Source of the DNA: an uncultured Paraglaciecola sp.
Lineage (GTDB): Bacteria > Pseudomonadota > Gammaproteobacteria > Enterobacterales > Alteromonadaceae
NCBI GenBank assembly: GCA_947498355.1
Contig: CANMKA010000005.1
Coordinates: forward strand, 104,307-168,306
DNA length: 64,000 nucleotides
Direction of reading: 5' to 3'
Made by a program: the position numbers and the translations under genes. Each line of letters opens with the position of its first letter. Position 1 is the first letter of the stretch. Below the pieces are notes generated by a model that worked only from the letters and a program-made list of their open reading frames with translations, made no database searches and was not told the origin of the DNA. Below, piece after piece: positions 54,698-63,880 of this stretch.

Positions 54698-57205
54698 ATG
54701 AAAACTACTCACGTAAAAACAACACTCACAATTGCGATTTTGGCAGCGCTTAGCAACCAAAGTATTGCTCAAGAATCAACGGCAGTCCCTGCAGAAGTTA
54801 ACGACTACGAGAGAATAGTGGTGACCGCTTCCCCAAGTGGAGCAGAGGCGCAAGAAGCTTCTGTATCTGTTAGTGCCTTTAGCGAAGAAGATATTGCTAG
54901 CTTAGCTCCTCGCTCAACAGCCGAGATTTTCCGAGCTCTGCCGGGGATCCGCGCTGAATCATCCGGTGGTGGCGGAAATGCAAATATCACGGTACGGGGT
55001 ATCCCATTGGCAACGGGTGGTTCAAAATTTTTGCAAATTCACGAAGATGGTTTACCCGTTTTAGAGTACGGCGACATCAACTTTGGTAACACTGACAACT
55101 TCATTCGATTTGATTGGTCGGTTGAAACAGTTGAGTCTGTGCGAGGGGGCTCTGCTTCTACATTTGCCAGTAATTCACCAGGCGGCGTAATCAACTTAAT
55201 CAGCCAAACTGGAGAGACAGGTGGCGGGGCGATAGGCACGTCATTTGGCTTAGACTACGAAGAATTTAGACTAGATTTCGCTTACGGTGGTGAATTTAAT
55301 TCAGATTTATATTTTCATATTGGTGGCTTTGCAAGAGGCGGAGAAGGAACACGAGATTCAGGGTTTAACGGTGACCAAGGTGGCCAAGTTAAACTTAGTA
55401 TCACCCAAGTGTTAGACAATGGCCATTTGCGTTTTCATTTTAAAAACTTAAATGATCGCGTTACAACCTACCTTCCAGCGCCAGTTCAAGTGAGGTCTAA
55501 TGGTAGTTTTGGTCCTGTAGAAAATTTTGATGCGAGTAGCGAAACCTTACACTCAGCATTTACAACCAATGTATCGACCTTTGATTCGTTTGGAAACCCA
55601 AGAAACAGAGACCTAACAGACGGTATTGAATCGGAAGTATCGTCCTTTGGATTTGAAGCTGACTTAGAAGTTGCTCCAGATGTTTTTTTGCTGAACAAAT
55701 TTAGAATAGCTGAGATTTCTGGCAGTTTTATAGCTCCTTTTACCGATACGTTTGGCGATTTTGGTCCGCAGTCAGCGACGAGCATGGCGGGTGCAATATG
55801 TGATGCTGCAAGAAACGGAGATGGCAATCCCTTTAACTGTTCGTCAACTTCTGTCACCCTCGCAAATGGCCCAGGCGCTGGCGAAGAATACAACGGTTTA
55901 GCATTCTTAAACTTATTGTTCGATACCTCGTTAAACGACTTGGGTAACATGATTAACGACTTAAACATTACCAAAAAGTTTGACAACGGTGTATCTGTTA
56001 CCGCTGGATATTATTACTCAAAGCAAGACATTGCGGCGAGTTGGAATAGTTGGAATACCTTTATTCAAACCGTAGACGGAACCAATTCTCAATATCTAAA
56101 TATAGTTGATGCAGATGGCCAGTCTCTTGTAAATAATGGCTTATGGGCGCCTAGTTTCTTATCTTGGGAGTGGGACTTAAATTACACCACTCATGCGCCT
56201 TACGTGAATGTGGGCTTTGAAATTTCAGACCGATGGTTAGTTGATATTAGTGCGCGTCACGATACTGTCACCGCCAATGGTGAATTAATCAATGCGTGCT
56301 GCGGTGGTAACACTGACTTTGACTTAAACGGTGACGGCGTCATTTCTGGAAATACTGAGGATGCATCAGCGTCAAATGGCTTTGGATTTGGGGGTGGTGT
56401 AATTAATCTCAATCGAGCCGGGGCAACCAGCCAAATAGTAAACTATGATGCAAGCCACACTTCGTTCTCTGTGGGTGGTTCTTACTTGCATTCTGACTCA
56501 GTTACTATCTTCGGACGTTATAGTGAGGGTGGCAGAGCGTTGGCTGACCGGTTATTGCAAATATCAGGCACGTTAAACGGTGATGGTAGCCTCACTAGCA
56601 CAACCTCTGGTTTTGATGAAACCGAGCAACTTGAAGTTGGCGTTAAATACGGCACCAAAGATTTGCGTATGAATGCAACGTTTTTTAACACAGTGACTCA
56701 AGATACTCAGGCCGAGTTAACCAGTGGTCTAACGTTTATTCGTGAATATGAAGCGACGGGTATCGAACTTGAAGGACGCTATGAAATTGGAGGAGGTCTT
56801 TCAGTGACGGGTAATGGTACTTGGACAGATGCAGAAATTAGTAAAGATCGGTTCAACCCAACTTTAGTTGGCAACACTCCGCGTCGCCAAGCTGATTTTA
56901 TTTACACAATCATGCCTCAGTATGAAGGCGAAAACTTCAGACTAGGCGCGACTTTCCAAGGTTCGGGCGACTATTATGTCCAAGACTCAAACGAGCTTAA
57001 GCAAGATGCTTACTTGTTGACCAACTTGTTTGCAACATACTTTATTTCTGACCAATTTTCTGTGTCGCTCAACATTAACAATGTCACCGATGAATTTATC
57101 ATCACCGAGTCAGAAGAATCTGTCGCTAGTGCAGGAGACATCATACGGGCAAGACCATTAAATGGTCGCACCAGCTCGCTACAACTTAAATATCTGTTCG
57201 ACTAA
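54698..57205 (+). CDS. TonB-dependent receptor, probable sucrose uptake
   Basis: This 835-residue outer-membrane receptor has a signal peptide ending near SNQSIAQ (about residue 25). The plug domain has YERIVVTASPSG, RSTAEIFRALPGIRAE, NITVRGIP and the GGSASTFASNSPGGVINLIS box. A beta-barrel with C-terminal RTSSLQLKYLFD completes it. It belongs to a different receptor branch from the two glucan receptors. Operon neighbours (MFS transporter, fructokinase, sucrose phosphorylase, LacI regulator) make sucrose the likely substrate. That is inference from context. A short hairpin follows the stop. Confidence 0.88.
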   Translation: MKTTHVKTTLTIAILAALSNQSIAQESTAVPAEVNDYERIVVTASPSGAEAQEASVSVSAFSEEDIASLAPRSTAEIFRALPGIRAESSGGGGNANITVRGIPLATGGSKFLQIHEDGLPVLEYGDINFGNTDNFIRFDWSVETVESVRGGSASTFASNSPGGVINLISQTGETGGGAIGTSFGLDYEEFRLDFAYGGEFNSDLYFHIGGFARGGEGTRDSGFNGDQGGQVKLSITQVLDNGHLRFHFKNLNDRVTTYLPAPVQVRSNGSFGPVENFDASSETLHSAFTTNVSTFDSFGNPRNRDLTDGIESEVSSFGFEADLEVAPDVFLLNKFRIAEISGSFIAPFTDTFGDFGPQSATSMAGAICDAARNGDGNPFNCSSTSVTLANGPGAGEEYNGLAFLNLLFDTSLNDLGNMINDLNITKKFDNGVSVTAGYYYSKQDIAASWNSWNTFIQTVDGTNSQYLNIVDADGQSLVNNGLWAPSFLSWEWDLNYTTHAPYVNVGFEISDRWLVDISARHDTVTANGELINACCGGNTDFDLNGDGVISGNTEDASASNGFGFGGGVINLNRAGATSQIVNYDASHTSFSVGGSYLHSDSVTIFGRYSEGGRALADRLLQISGTLNGDGSLTSTTSGFDETEQLEVGVKYGTKDLRMNATFFNTVTQDTQAELTSGLTFIREYEATGIELEGRYEIGGGLSVTGNGTWTDAEISKDRFNPTLVGNTPRRQADFIYTIMPQYEGENFRLGATFQGSGDYYVQDSNELKQDAYLLTNLFATYFISDQFSVSLNINNVTDEFIITESEESVASAGDIIRARPLNGRTSSLQLKYLFD

Positions 57206-57216
57206 CCCACTATAGC

Positions 57217-57233
57217 GGGGGCATCTTGCCCCT
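57217..57233 (+). promoter_or_regulatory. GC-rich hairpin after the sucrose receptor gene
   Basis: GGGGCA (57218-57223) pairs with TGCCCC (57227-57232) around TCT, 12 bases after the receptor stop and without a T run. It probably protects the receptor mRNA end and lets it accumulate above the downstream genes. Confidence 0.45.
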
Positions 57234-57260
57234 GCCTTGTCATCAGATTTTGGAGGATAT

Positions 57261-58559
57261 ATGTCATCACAACAACAGTCACAGCAAAACTTAATGCTTA
57301 TAAGATGGCTTACCTATTTGATGTTTATGATGTTTGCTATGACGTCGGACTCAGTGGGAGAAATAATCAAAGAAGTCAAAATTGAATTTGGCGTTAATAA
57401 TACTCAAGCTAGCTTGCTGCATTCTTTATTTATGGTAGGCATCGCTTTTTCGGGGCTCTTCTTAGGTTTTTTAGCTGACAGGTTTGGCCGAAAACCAACC
57501 CTAATCTTGGGGTTAGCCTTGTTCGCGGCATCCTGCTATTTGTTTCTATTAGGCGGTAGTTTTAATTTTATTCTGGGCTTAATCACTTTGTCTGGCTTGG
57601 CCGTCGGTATATTTAAAACCGCGGCGTTGGCGTTAATAGGCGACATATCTCAGTCGACCAAAGAGCATACCGGAACGATGAATGGCGCCGAAGCATTCTT
57701 TGGGGTGGGCGCTATCATTGGCCCTTTGCTAGTGGCTTACTTAATTCGTCAAGGCGTGGATTGGATATGGCTATACGTGATAGCAGGCGGACTATGTACA
57801 TTGCTTATTTTAATGGCGCTGTGGGTTAATTACCCCAAGACGGTTAAAAAACCAAACGCGAAGCCGGTGAGTTTAAGCCAGAGTTTATTGTTACTCAAAG
57901 ACCCGTATGCAATGGGCTTTTCGGCCGGTGCATTTTTATATGTTGCAGCAGAAAGTGCAATTTATGTGTGGATGCCTAGTTACTTAGTGTGTGATGCAAC
58001 AGCCGTTACGCAAGTCTTTTCTTGCTACACCAATGAGGCTAATCAGTTCTTAGCCATGTATGCCGTTTCTGTTTTTTTCTCATTGCGTGCATTGGGACGC
58101 TTTATTGGAATATGGATGATGCAGCGCTATGAATGGTCTTTGGTACTGGCGTGGTTTGGCTTTGCCATTATGATTTGCTTCATAGGCGGTTTAGTGGGCG
58201 GAAAAGAGGTTGCGATCTACTTATTTCCTTTAAGCGGCATCTTTATGTCGGTTATTTATCCTACCTTTAACTCAAAAGGCATCAGTTGTTTTCCAAAAAG
58301 CCAACATGGCTCTGTAGCGGGCGTTATTTTATTTTTTACGGCTGCCGGCGCTGCTGCGGGCCCATTGATTATGGGGGTGGTCGCTGATGCAAACGGAGGA
58401 GATGCTAAATATGGCTTCTATGTGGCCACCGCATTTAGCGTGTTGCTATTTGTAGGCTTAGTTTTCAATCTGTTAAAAAAACCTACTGAACAACGTCTGG
58501 ACGCCATTGAACGGGCCGAATACTCTCACCACACTTCAGGCAGGTCATCTAATGAATAA
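57261..58559 (+). CDS. MFS transporter, probable sucrose permease
   Basis: This 432-residue inner-membrane protein has about twelve hydrophobic segments. The MFS signature between helices 2 and 3 is FLADRFGRKPTLILG, and the second-half counterpart is present around RALGRFIGIW. An unusual Cys-containing periplasmic loop (LVCDATAVTQVFSCYTNEANQ) lies between helices 7 and 8. I chose ATG 57261, six bases after TGGAGGA. It overlaps the kinase gene by 8 bases. Sucrose as substrate is inferred from the operon. Confidence 0.86.
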   Translation: MSSQQQSQQNLMLIRWLTYLMFMMFAMTSDSVGEIIKEVKIEFGVNNTQASLLHSLFMVGIAFSGLFLGFLADRFGRKPTLILGLALFAASCYLFLLGGSFNFILGLITLSGLAVGIFKTAALALIGDISQSTKEHTGTMNGAEAFFGVGAIIGPLLVAYLIRQGVDWIWLYVIAGGLCTLLILMALWVNYPKTVKKPNAKPVSLSQSLLLLKDPYAMGFSAGAFLYVAAESAIYVWMPSYLVCDATAVTQVFSCYTNEANQFLAMYAVSVFFSLRALGRFIGIWMMQRYEWSLVLAWFGFAIMICFIGGLVGGKEVAIYLFPLSGIFMSVIYPTFNSKGISCFPKSQHGSVAGVILFFTAAGAAAGPLIMGVVADANGGDAKYGFYVATAFSVLLFVGLVFNLLKKPTEQRLDAIERAEYSHHTSGRSSNE

Positions 58560-59475
58560 CTATTATGCAGTCATCGAAGCAGGTGGCACCAAATTTAACT
58601 GCGCGGTAATCGACGAGCACAAACAATTCTTGGCTCGAAGCCGGATCCCTACAACTAATCCAAATGAGACCTTGGCTTTAGTATCCGATTTTTTTGAGCA
58701 AGCCCGCCGGCCTAATCAACCCTACACGGCGTTGGGTATTGCCAGCTTTGGTCCAATAGACATGTCACCTTCGTCACCTACCTTTGGTTACATAACAAGT
58801 ACACCTAAGCCGGGATGGTCGAATACCGACATGGTTGTACCTTTAGCAAAGCAATTAAAATGCCCTGTAGCATTTGACACTGACGTAAACGGTGCTGCGT
58901 ATGCCGAGTCTTTATGGGGAGCGGGTAAAGGTAAAGAGGTGGTTATATACATTACTGTGGGCACAGGTGTAGGGGGTGGCGTAGTAATAAATGGGCGCCC
59001 TGTACACGGGTTAATTCATCCTGAAATGGGGCATATGCTCATACCTGGCCATCCCGCAATACAAGGTGTGTGTCCTTTTCACACTGACTGTGTAGAAGGT
59101 TTAGCCTCTGGCGCGGCGTTGAGTAAGATTTGGCAACAACCTGCTGAACAGTTAGAGGATGAGCACCAAGCTTGGGACGTACAATCCACTATTTTATCGC
59201 AACTTTGCCACAACTTACTGATGAGCTTATCGCCGCAAAAAATTATCTTGGGGGGCGGTGTTATGGCTAAGCCCGGCTTGATAGAAGCAGTAATCGAAAA
59301 AACTCAAATTAGCCTTAACCATTATTTGACCTTACCTCACTCAGTACAATTGCAAGACGTTATTTCACCCACTGGACTAAACCAAGATAGCGGCTTACTT
59401 GGCGCCTTAGCACTTGCCCAAACGCAAGCAATTGAATTACCCAATGAGCGAAAAACGCAAAACGGAGATACCTGA
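58552..59475 (+). CDS. scrK: ROK-family fructokinase
   Basis: This 307-residue sugar kinase has the ATP-binding IEAGGTKFNCAVID at the N-terminus, the catalytic segment FDTDVNGAAYAES, ITVGTGVGGGVVINGRPVHG and the zinc-type HPEMGHMLIPGHP/CPFHTDCVEGLASG motif. The pattern closely follows Bacillus ROK fructokinases. It phosphorylates the fructose released by the next enzyme. ATG 58552 overlaps the transporter stop, and the stop overlaps the start of the phosphorylase (TGATG). Confidence 0.9.
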   Translation: MNNYYAVIEAGGTKFNCAVIDEHKQFLARSRIPTTNPNETLALVSDFFEQARRPNQPYTALGIASFGPIDMSPSSPTFGYITSTPKPGWSNTDMVVPLAKQLKCPVAFDTDVNGAAYAESLWGAGKGKEVVIYITVGTGVGGGVVINGRPVHGLIHPEMGHMLIPGHPAIQGVCPFHTDCVEGLASGAALSKIWQQPAEQLEDEHQAWDVQSTILSQLCHNLLMSLSPQKIILGGGVMAKPGLIEAVIEKTQISLNHYLTLPHSVQLQDVISPTGLNQDSGLLGALALAQTQAIELPNERKTQNGDT

Positions 59476-60947
59476 TGCCTGCAACCAATGGCGTACAACT
59501 TATTACTTATGTCGATCGCATGGGCGGTGGCAATTTGCAAGACTTACAACACTTGCTACTTAATGATCTGAGCGATCTGTTTACGGGCGTTCATTTACTT
59601 CCTTTTTACTACCCTATTGATGGCGAAGACGCAGGTTTTGATCCAATAGACCATACGGGTGTTGATAACCGCTTAGGGAAATGGTCAGACATAGGAGCTT
59701 TAGGTAGTCATGTGGACTTAATGGCAGACATGATTGTTAATCATATGTCAGCCAAAAGTCATGCGTTTCAAGATGTATTAGAAAATGCGCAGCAATCACA
59801 ATATTGGCCACTGTTTCTGCAACGAGAATCTGTTTTTGCTAATCGACCTGATTCTGATTTGGATAAGGTGTTTCGCCCTCGTCCAACGCCATTTTTTACT
59901 GACTACAGGTTAAAAAATGGGCAATCTATTCCTTTTTGGACAACGTTTACCTCAAATCAAATTGATATTAACGTTGAGTCAGAGCAAGGGAAGGCCTATT
60001 TAGATTCGATTCTTGCCGTGTTTGCAAAAAATAACATTAAGCTCATTCGATTGGACGCTGCTGGTTATGCAATTAAACGCGCTGGCAGTAATTGCTTTAT
60101 GTTGGAAGAAACATTTAGTTTCATTCAAGCTTTGAGTGAGCGGGCAAAAGTCCTAGGTATGGCCTGCTTGGTGGAGATCCATAGCCATTATGAAACTCAA
60201 ATTGAAATTGCGAAACGGTGTGATGCGGTATACGATTTTGCCCTTCCCCCATTAGTTTTGCATACTTTGTTTTCAAGGGACGCAACGGCACTTACTCATT
60301 GGTTGAATATTGCTCCGCGTAACTGTTTCACAGTTTTAGATACCCACGACGGTATTGGCATTGTAGATGTTGGCGCATCAGAGGGTAAAGCTGGACTGCT
60401 AAACGAAGTTCAAATCAATCAACTAGTAGAGACTATCCATCTCAATTCATCTGGCGAGTCATTAAAAGCGACAGGAGCATCGGCAAGCAACGTTGATTTA
60501 TATCAAGTCAATTGCACGTTTTACGACGCCCTCAAGCAAAACGATATGGCCTATCTAATCGCCAGAGCTATTCAGTTTTTTAGTCCGGGTATCCCGCAAG
60601 TTTACTATGCTGGTTTCTTGGCTAAAGAAAATGACATGACTTTACTGAACAAAACTAATGTTGGGCGAGATATCAATAGGCCTTATATTTCTCTAGACGA
60701 ATTGAAAACTGACTTAAATAAACCTGTGGTAAAGGCGCTAACTCAGTTAATTCGAATTAGGAACAACACCTCGGCATTCGACGGTGAGTTTACGCACGCT
60801 CATACCGATAACGTGCTGACGTTACGCTGGGAGTTAGGCGCGAATCACGCAGAGTTGAATATAGAACTGGACAAGTTAGAAGCAAAAATAAACATTGTCG
60901 AACACGACGTTAATCGCGATTATGATTTGGCCTCACTGATTAAATAA
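59475..60947 (+). CDS. scrP: Sucrose phosphorylase (GH13_18)
   Basis: This 490-residue enzyme splits sucrose with phosphate into glucose 1-phosphate and fructose. It follows Bifidobacterium sucrose phosphorylase closely: DAGFDPIDHTGVDNRLG, nucleophile Asp194 (IRLDAAGY), acid/base Glu234 (LVEIHSH), Asp292 (LDTHDG) and the acceptor-site region ASNVDLYQVN with its Gln. The residue numbers are shifted by two from the Bifidobacterium enzyme. The LYQ stretch favours sucrose over sucrose 6-phosphate. With the fructokinase it yields two phosphorylated hexoses for one ATP. Confidence 0.94.
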   Translation: MPATNGVQLITYVDRMGGGNLQDLQHLLLNDLSDLFTGVHLLPFYYPIDGEDAGFDPIDHTGVDNRLGKWSDIGALGSHVDLMADMIVNHMSAKSHAFQDVLENAQQSQYWPLFLQRESVFANRPDSDLDKVFRPRPTPFFTDYRLKNGQSIPFWTTFTSNQIDINVESEQGKAYLDSILAVFAKNNIKLIRLDAAGYAIKRAGSNCFMLEETFSFIQALSERAKVLGMACLVEIHSHYETQIEIAKRCDAVYDFALPPLVLHTLFSRDATALTHWLNIAPRNCFTVLDTHDGIGIVDVGASEGKAGLLNEVQINQLVETIHLNSSGESLKATGASASNVDLYQVNCTFYDALKQNDMAYLIARAIQFFSPGIPQVYYAGFLAKENDMTLLNKTNVGRDINRPYISLDELKTDLNKPVVKALTQLIRIRNNTSAFDGEFTHAHTDNVLTLRWELGANHAELNIELDKLEAKINIVEHDVNRDYDLASLIK

Positions 60948-61009
60948 CGTTATGCTAGGACTTAATCACCTGTGATATGAGTTCGGACTTTGCAAAGTTA
61001 TAGCATTTT

Positions 61010-62047
61010 ATGAGTGGCAATAAATTAACAATAAAGGAAGTTGCAAGGCGTTTAGATGTGTCAACAGCGACCATTTCTAATGCCTTCAACCGTCCTGATC
61101 AATTATCTGAAAAAAAACGCCACGCTATTTTAGCTTCCTGTGAAGCGATGGGATATTTTGGGCCCAATAAAGCAGCTCGCTCGCTCAGGCAAGGTACGTC
61201 GAATATTATTGCATTGATCTTGCCAGACGAATTGGATTACATGATGAGCGACCCTGTCGCGACACAGTTTATGCAAGGCGTGGCACAAACATTTAAAGCG
61301 TCGGGGAAACATTTATTACTTTTCTCTGGTAATAACCCTAGCGTTAGTGACGTGTTTGATTTTGTTGATGGTTTTATTTGTTATGGTTCGCCGCGAAATA
61401 CCGAGTTGTTAGCCCAACTGCCCACCATTCAAAAACCTCTAGTCACGATAGACTTTGATATTAACACAGCTCCTTCTGTTAACATCGACAACGAAGAAGC
61501 GGCCTATCAAGTGGCAAAAATGGCCCTACAAGCCCATAACAAGCACCCGATAATTTTGGGCTTACGCCTACTTGATGAACCTCTAACCTGCTCCATAGAA
61601 AACAAAAAGATTATTAGCTGTGACTACTCTGTTTCACATCGCAGGCTCGATGGCTACAAACGAGCGCTAGCTGAACATAATATTACAATAGACGACCATA
61701 GTATCTGGCATATTCCTGAAAGTGCACACGACTATGCAATCGTTGCCGCGAGACAAGCATTGGCGCAAATACCTAAACCCACTGTCTTACTTTGCATGAG
61801 TGATATTATCGCCCTAACCGCTATGCAAGAAGCACTGCGATTGGGTTTAAGAGTACCTCAAGATATACGGATAGTTGGCTTTGATGGGATAGAGCAGGGA
61901 CAACGCTATCATCCAACACTTGCAACCGTCCAACAATTCAGTGTCGAAAAGGGCCAAAAAGCTGCTGAAATGTTTTTGAACGGCTATGTCCAAAATGAAA
62001 TTTTAGACTTCAAGGTTATATTGGGTGAAAGCGCACCAATTAAATAA
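61010..62047 (+). CDS. scrR: LacI-family regulator, probable sucrose repressor ScrR
   Basis: This 345-residue regulator has the LacI helix-turn-helix LTIKEVARRLDVSTATISNAF with the hinge helix NKAARSLRQG. A periplasmic-binding-protein-like effector domain follows (LILPDELDYMM, VDGFICYGSPR, VIVGFDGIEQ-type segment RIVGFDGIEQG). It is the last gene of the sucrose cluster, 62 bases after the phosphorylase. The likely target is the palindrome at 54583-54600. The ribosome site is weak. The effector is unknown but is presumably sucrose or fructose. Confidence 0.88.
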   Translation: MSGNKLTIKEVARRLDVSTATISNAFNRPDQLSEKKRHAILASCEAMGYFGPNKAARSLRQGTSNIIALILPDELDYMMSDPVATQFMQGVAQTFKASGKHLLLFSGNNPSVSDVFDFVDGFICYGSPRNTELLAQLPTIQKPLVTIDFDINTAPSVNIDNEEAAYQVAKMALQAHNKHPIILGLRLLDEPLTCSIENKKIISCDYSVSHRRLDGYKRALAEHNITIDDHSIWHIPESAHDYAIVAARQALAQIPKPTVLLCMSDIIALTAMQEALRLGLRVPQDIRIVGFDGIEQGQRYHPTLATVQQFSVEKGQKAAEMFLNGYVQNEILDFKVILGESAPIK

Positions 62048-62079
62048 CACATACGAGCTTATGGTTAGTCAATAGGTAT

Positions 62080-62514
62080 TCGTCATTCCAGAGGCTTAGA
62101 GTAGTAGAAAGTAAATAGTAGCAAGAAAGAGCAAAAGCGAGCAGAGCGGAAGCAAACAGGCTCACATCTTCGTCATTCCAGAAATCGTTTGATCTGGAAT
62201 CCAAGATCAAGGGCAGTGGATAGGAGATAGTAAATAGGGGCAAGAAAGGACAAAAGCAAAAGCGTTGAACCACAGAGGACACCGAGCGCATAGAGGGAAA
62301 GCAGTTCAGAACAGTGGATAGTAGCTGGGAGATAGGGGCTAGGAAGAGAAAAAGCTTGAAGAGCAGAGACAAGCAAGCCACCAGTCTCGTCTTCCAGCTG
62401 CGAAAATCAACAGCCTCTACTCCCGTCATTCCAGAGGTCTTTTGATCTGGAATCCAAGATCAAGGGCAGTGGATAGGAGATAGTAAATAGGGGCAAGAAG
62501 AGCACAGACTAACA
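62080..62514. repeat. Repeat array C, same family as arrays A and B
   Basis: CGTCATTCCAG starts at 62081, 62171 and 62424 in the same orientation as in arrays A and B. GAACCACAGAGGACACCG lies at about 62269. Units here are more diverged and irregular (90 and 253 bp). The array ends with AAGAAGAGCACAGACTAACAA at 62494-62514, differing from the end of array B at one base. Confidence 0.88.
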
Positions 62515-62603
62515 AGAGACTATGGCGTCAATAGTTAATTTATCGACCCAAACAGCGCCTTATTTATAAAGGTATAATGGGGTTTTCTTGAAAATACCAA
62601 TAA

Positions 62604-62712
62604 TGCTTCCTATTAAATAAATTATCATAGGCTCGCTTTGTTTTTTGAGGAAACACTAAGTTGTTCATTTTTTTATGGTAAATATTTTACTCTTGGCATT
62701 TAATAGGAAGCA
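62604..62712. repeat. 15-bp inverted-repeat pair, possible miniature element
   Basis: TGCTTCCTATTAAAT (62604-62618) is the exact reverse complement of ATTTAATAGGAAGCA (62698-62712). The enclosed 79 bases are AT-rich with no gene. This could be a MITE-like element of about 109 bp. I see no target-site duplication. The rest of the gap to 62889 shows nothing further. Confidence 0.5.
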
Positions 62713-62889
62713 AATAAGTCGCGTTAAAGTCAGGCTCCTTTTGTTTTTCGATATTTGACGATTTTTATGCGTGGAGATGCATTAAATAGTTAATAAAAAC
62801 AATGAGTAACTGATTTAAGGTGCGAAAATTAATGATAAGTTGAGCAGTTACATATACGAAATGCTCACTAATAACCGTTAAGTACCAAT

Positions 62890-63363
62890 ATGAAATCATC
62901 AATGACCTTTCTTTTTTTAATATTCTCTATTCAATGTTTAGCGTGGGAATGTGAGGTTAATGGTAAATTAAATGACGAGATCAAACCTGAAGATCATTAC
63001 GAAATCGCTTCTGATGTAGTATTTGGTACGATAATTAATGGCTATTTCACACAAACAGGGGAACGAACGCGGACTTACACTTATACATTTAAAATATTTC
63101 ATTCATTCAAGGGAAATTTGAATAGCGAACAAATCATAACTTTTGATGATGGAGGTTTTTTCAACAACTTTGAGATAGGAAGCAGCTATTTAATAACTTT
63201 TAATGGAAATACCAAGTTAGAGTTTTGCGACTATTTTTTCCCTCTACACATTGAAAACAGAGATACGAATATTGATAGCTTGAGGACTCTTAGTGAAAAT
63301 GAAAATTTTAGTCCAAGTTTTGATTTACGAAGGTTGCTGAGGTTCTTTGATGAAGGTACTTAA
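62890..63363 (+). CDS. Secreted small protein, possible NTR/TIMP-like fold
   Basis: This 157-residue protein has a signal peptide (SSMTFLFLIFSIQCLA, cleavage near residue 18). The mature part begins WECEVNG. The pattern SDVVFGTIING, then a YTFKIFHSFKG strand, then GSSYLITFNG and a late Cys resembles bacterial netrin/TIMP-like (NTR) domain proteins. I infer that only from the pattern of strands and cysteines. Codon use is AT-rich compared with the core genes. It starts 9 bases before the next gene ends its spacing, so the two form a pair. Confidence 0.6.
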   Translation: MKSSMTFLFLIFSIQCLAWECEVNGKLNDEIKPEDHYEIASDVVFGTIINGYFTQTGERTRTYTYTFKIFHSFKGNLNSEQIITFDDGGFFNNFEIGSSYLITFNGNTKLEFCDYFFPLHIENRDTNIDSLRTLSENENFSPSFDLRRLLRFFDEGT

Positions 63364-63371
63364 CAAAAAAA

Positions 63372-63824
63372 ATGAAGTCGGACAAAATACAAGAGCTGTA
63401 TTTAGCCGCTTATTTGAGTGTTAGGCATCAGGGAAGTTACGTGAATTTCAAAGTGTTAAGCATTTTTACCTTTTCCTACTTCTTAATTGGTGTATTGCTA
63501 GGGATACCTGAAGGGATATGGATGGGTGATACAGGTCAAGTTATTACAAGTAAGTTATATTTTTGGATTAAATATTTTGCTTACTTTTTTGTTGATATCG
63601 TATTTTTCTACTTTATGTTTAAGAAAAATATCAAGCTCCCTATATTACATGCAGTGTTAGTTGTTTTCTTATCGTGGGTTCTAGATACCTCATTAGTCTA
63701 TTTTTTGACCGGTATTTCGCTATTGTCGTTTTTAACCATTTTTAACTTTATAATCACTTTATTAGCAATTTTTACGTCGGCATTTATAACAAATCAAATC
63801 AAGAACATGCGCATAAATGCCTAA
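63372..63824 (+). CDS. Small four-helix membrane protein, unknown
   Basis: This 150-residue protein shows four hydrophobic segments (about residues 26-47, 62-83, 90-112 and 116-140) and a short basic C-terminus (NQIKNMRINA). I do not recognise a family. It follows the secreted protein gene by 8 bases, so both are probably co-transcribed. The two share the AT-rich composition of recently acquired genes. The start ATG has only a weak upstream A-rich sequence. Confidence 0.6.
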   Translation: MKSDKIQELYLAAYLSVRHQGSYVNFKVLSIFTFSYFLIGVLLGIPEGIWMGDTGQVITSKLYFWIKYFAYFFVDIVFFYFMFKKNIKLPILHAVLVVFLSWVLDTSLVYFLTGISLLSFLTIFNFIITLLAIFTSAFITNQIKNMRINA

Positions 63825-63880
63825 CAAATAAGGATAGGTGTCGCGTAGCCGACACCTTATCTGGGTGTTGAACAAGCCCG
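63819..63880 (+). other. attC-like structure after the two-gene pair
   Basis: GCCTAAC (63819-63825) fits the RYYYAAC box. GTTGAAC (about 63867-63873) fits GTTRRRY. Between them AGGTGTCG and CGACACCT form an 8-bp stem that extends to GATAGGTGTCG/CGACACCTTATC with one bulged T. The simpler reading is a plain hairpin terminator-like structure. No integrase is visible. Confidence 0.28.

Noticed and set aside
62040..62429. Minus-strand 129-codon frame downstream of scrR
   Set aside because: Same repeat-derived composition as the frames in arrays A and B; no independent support.
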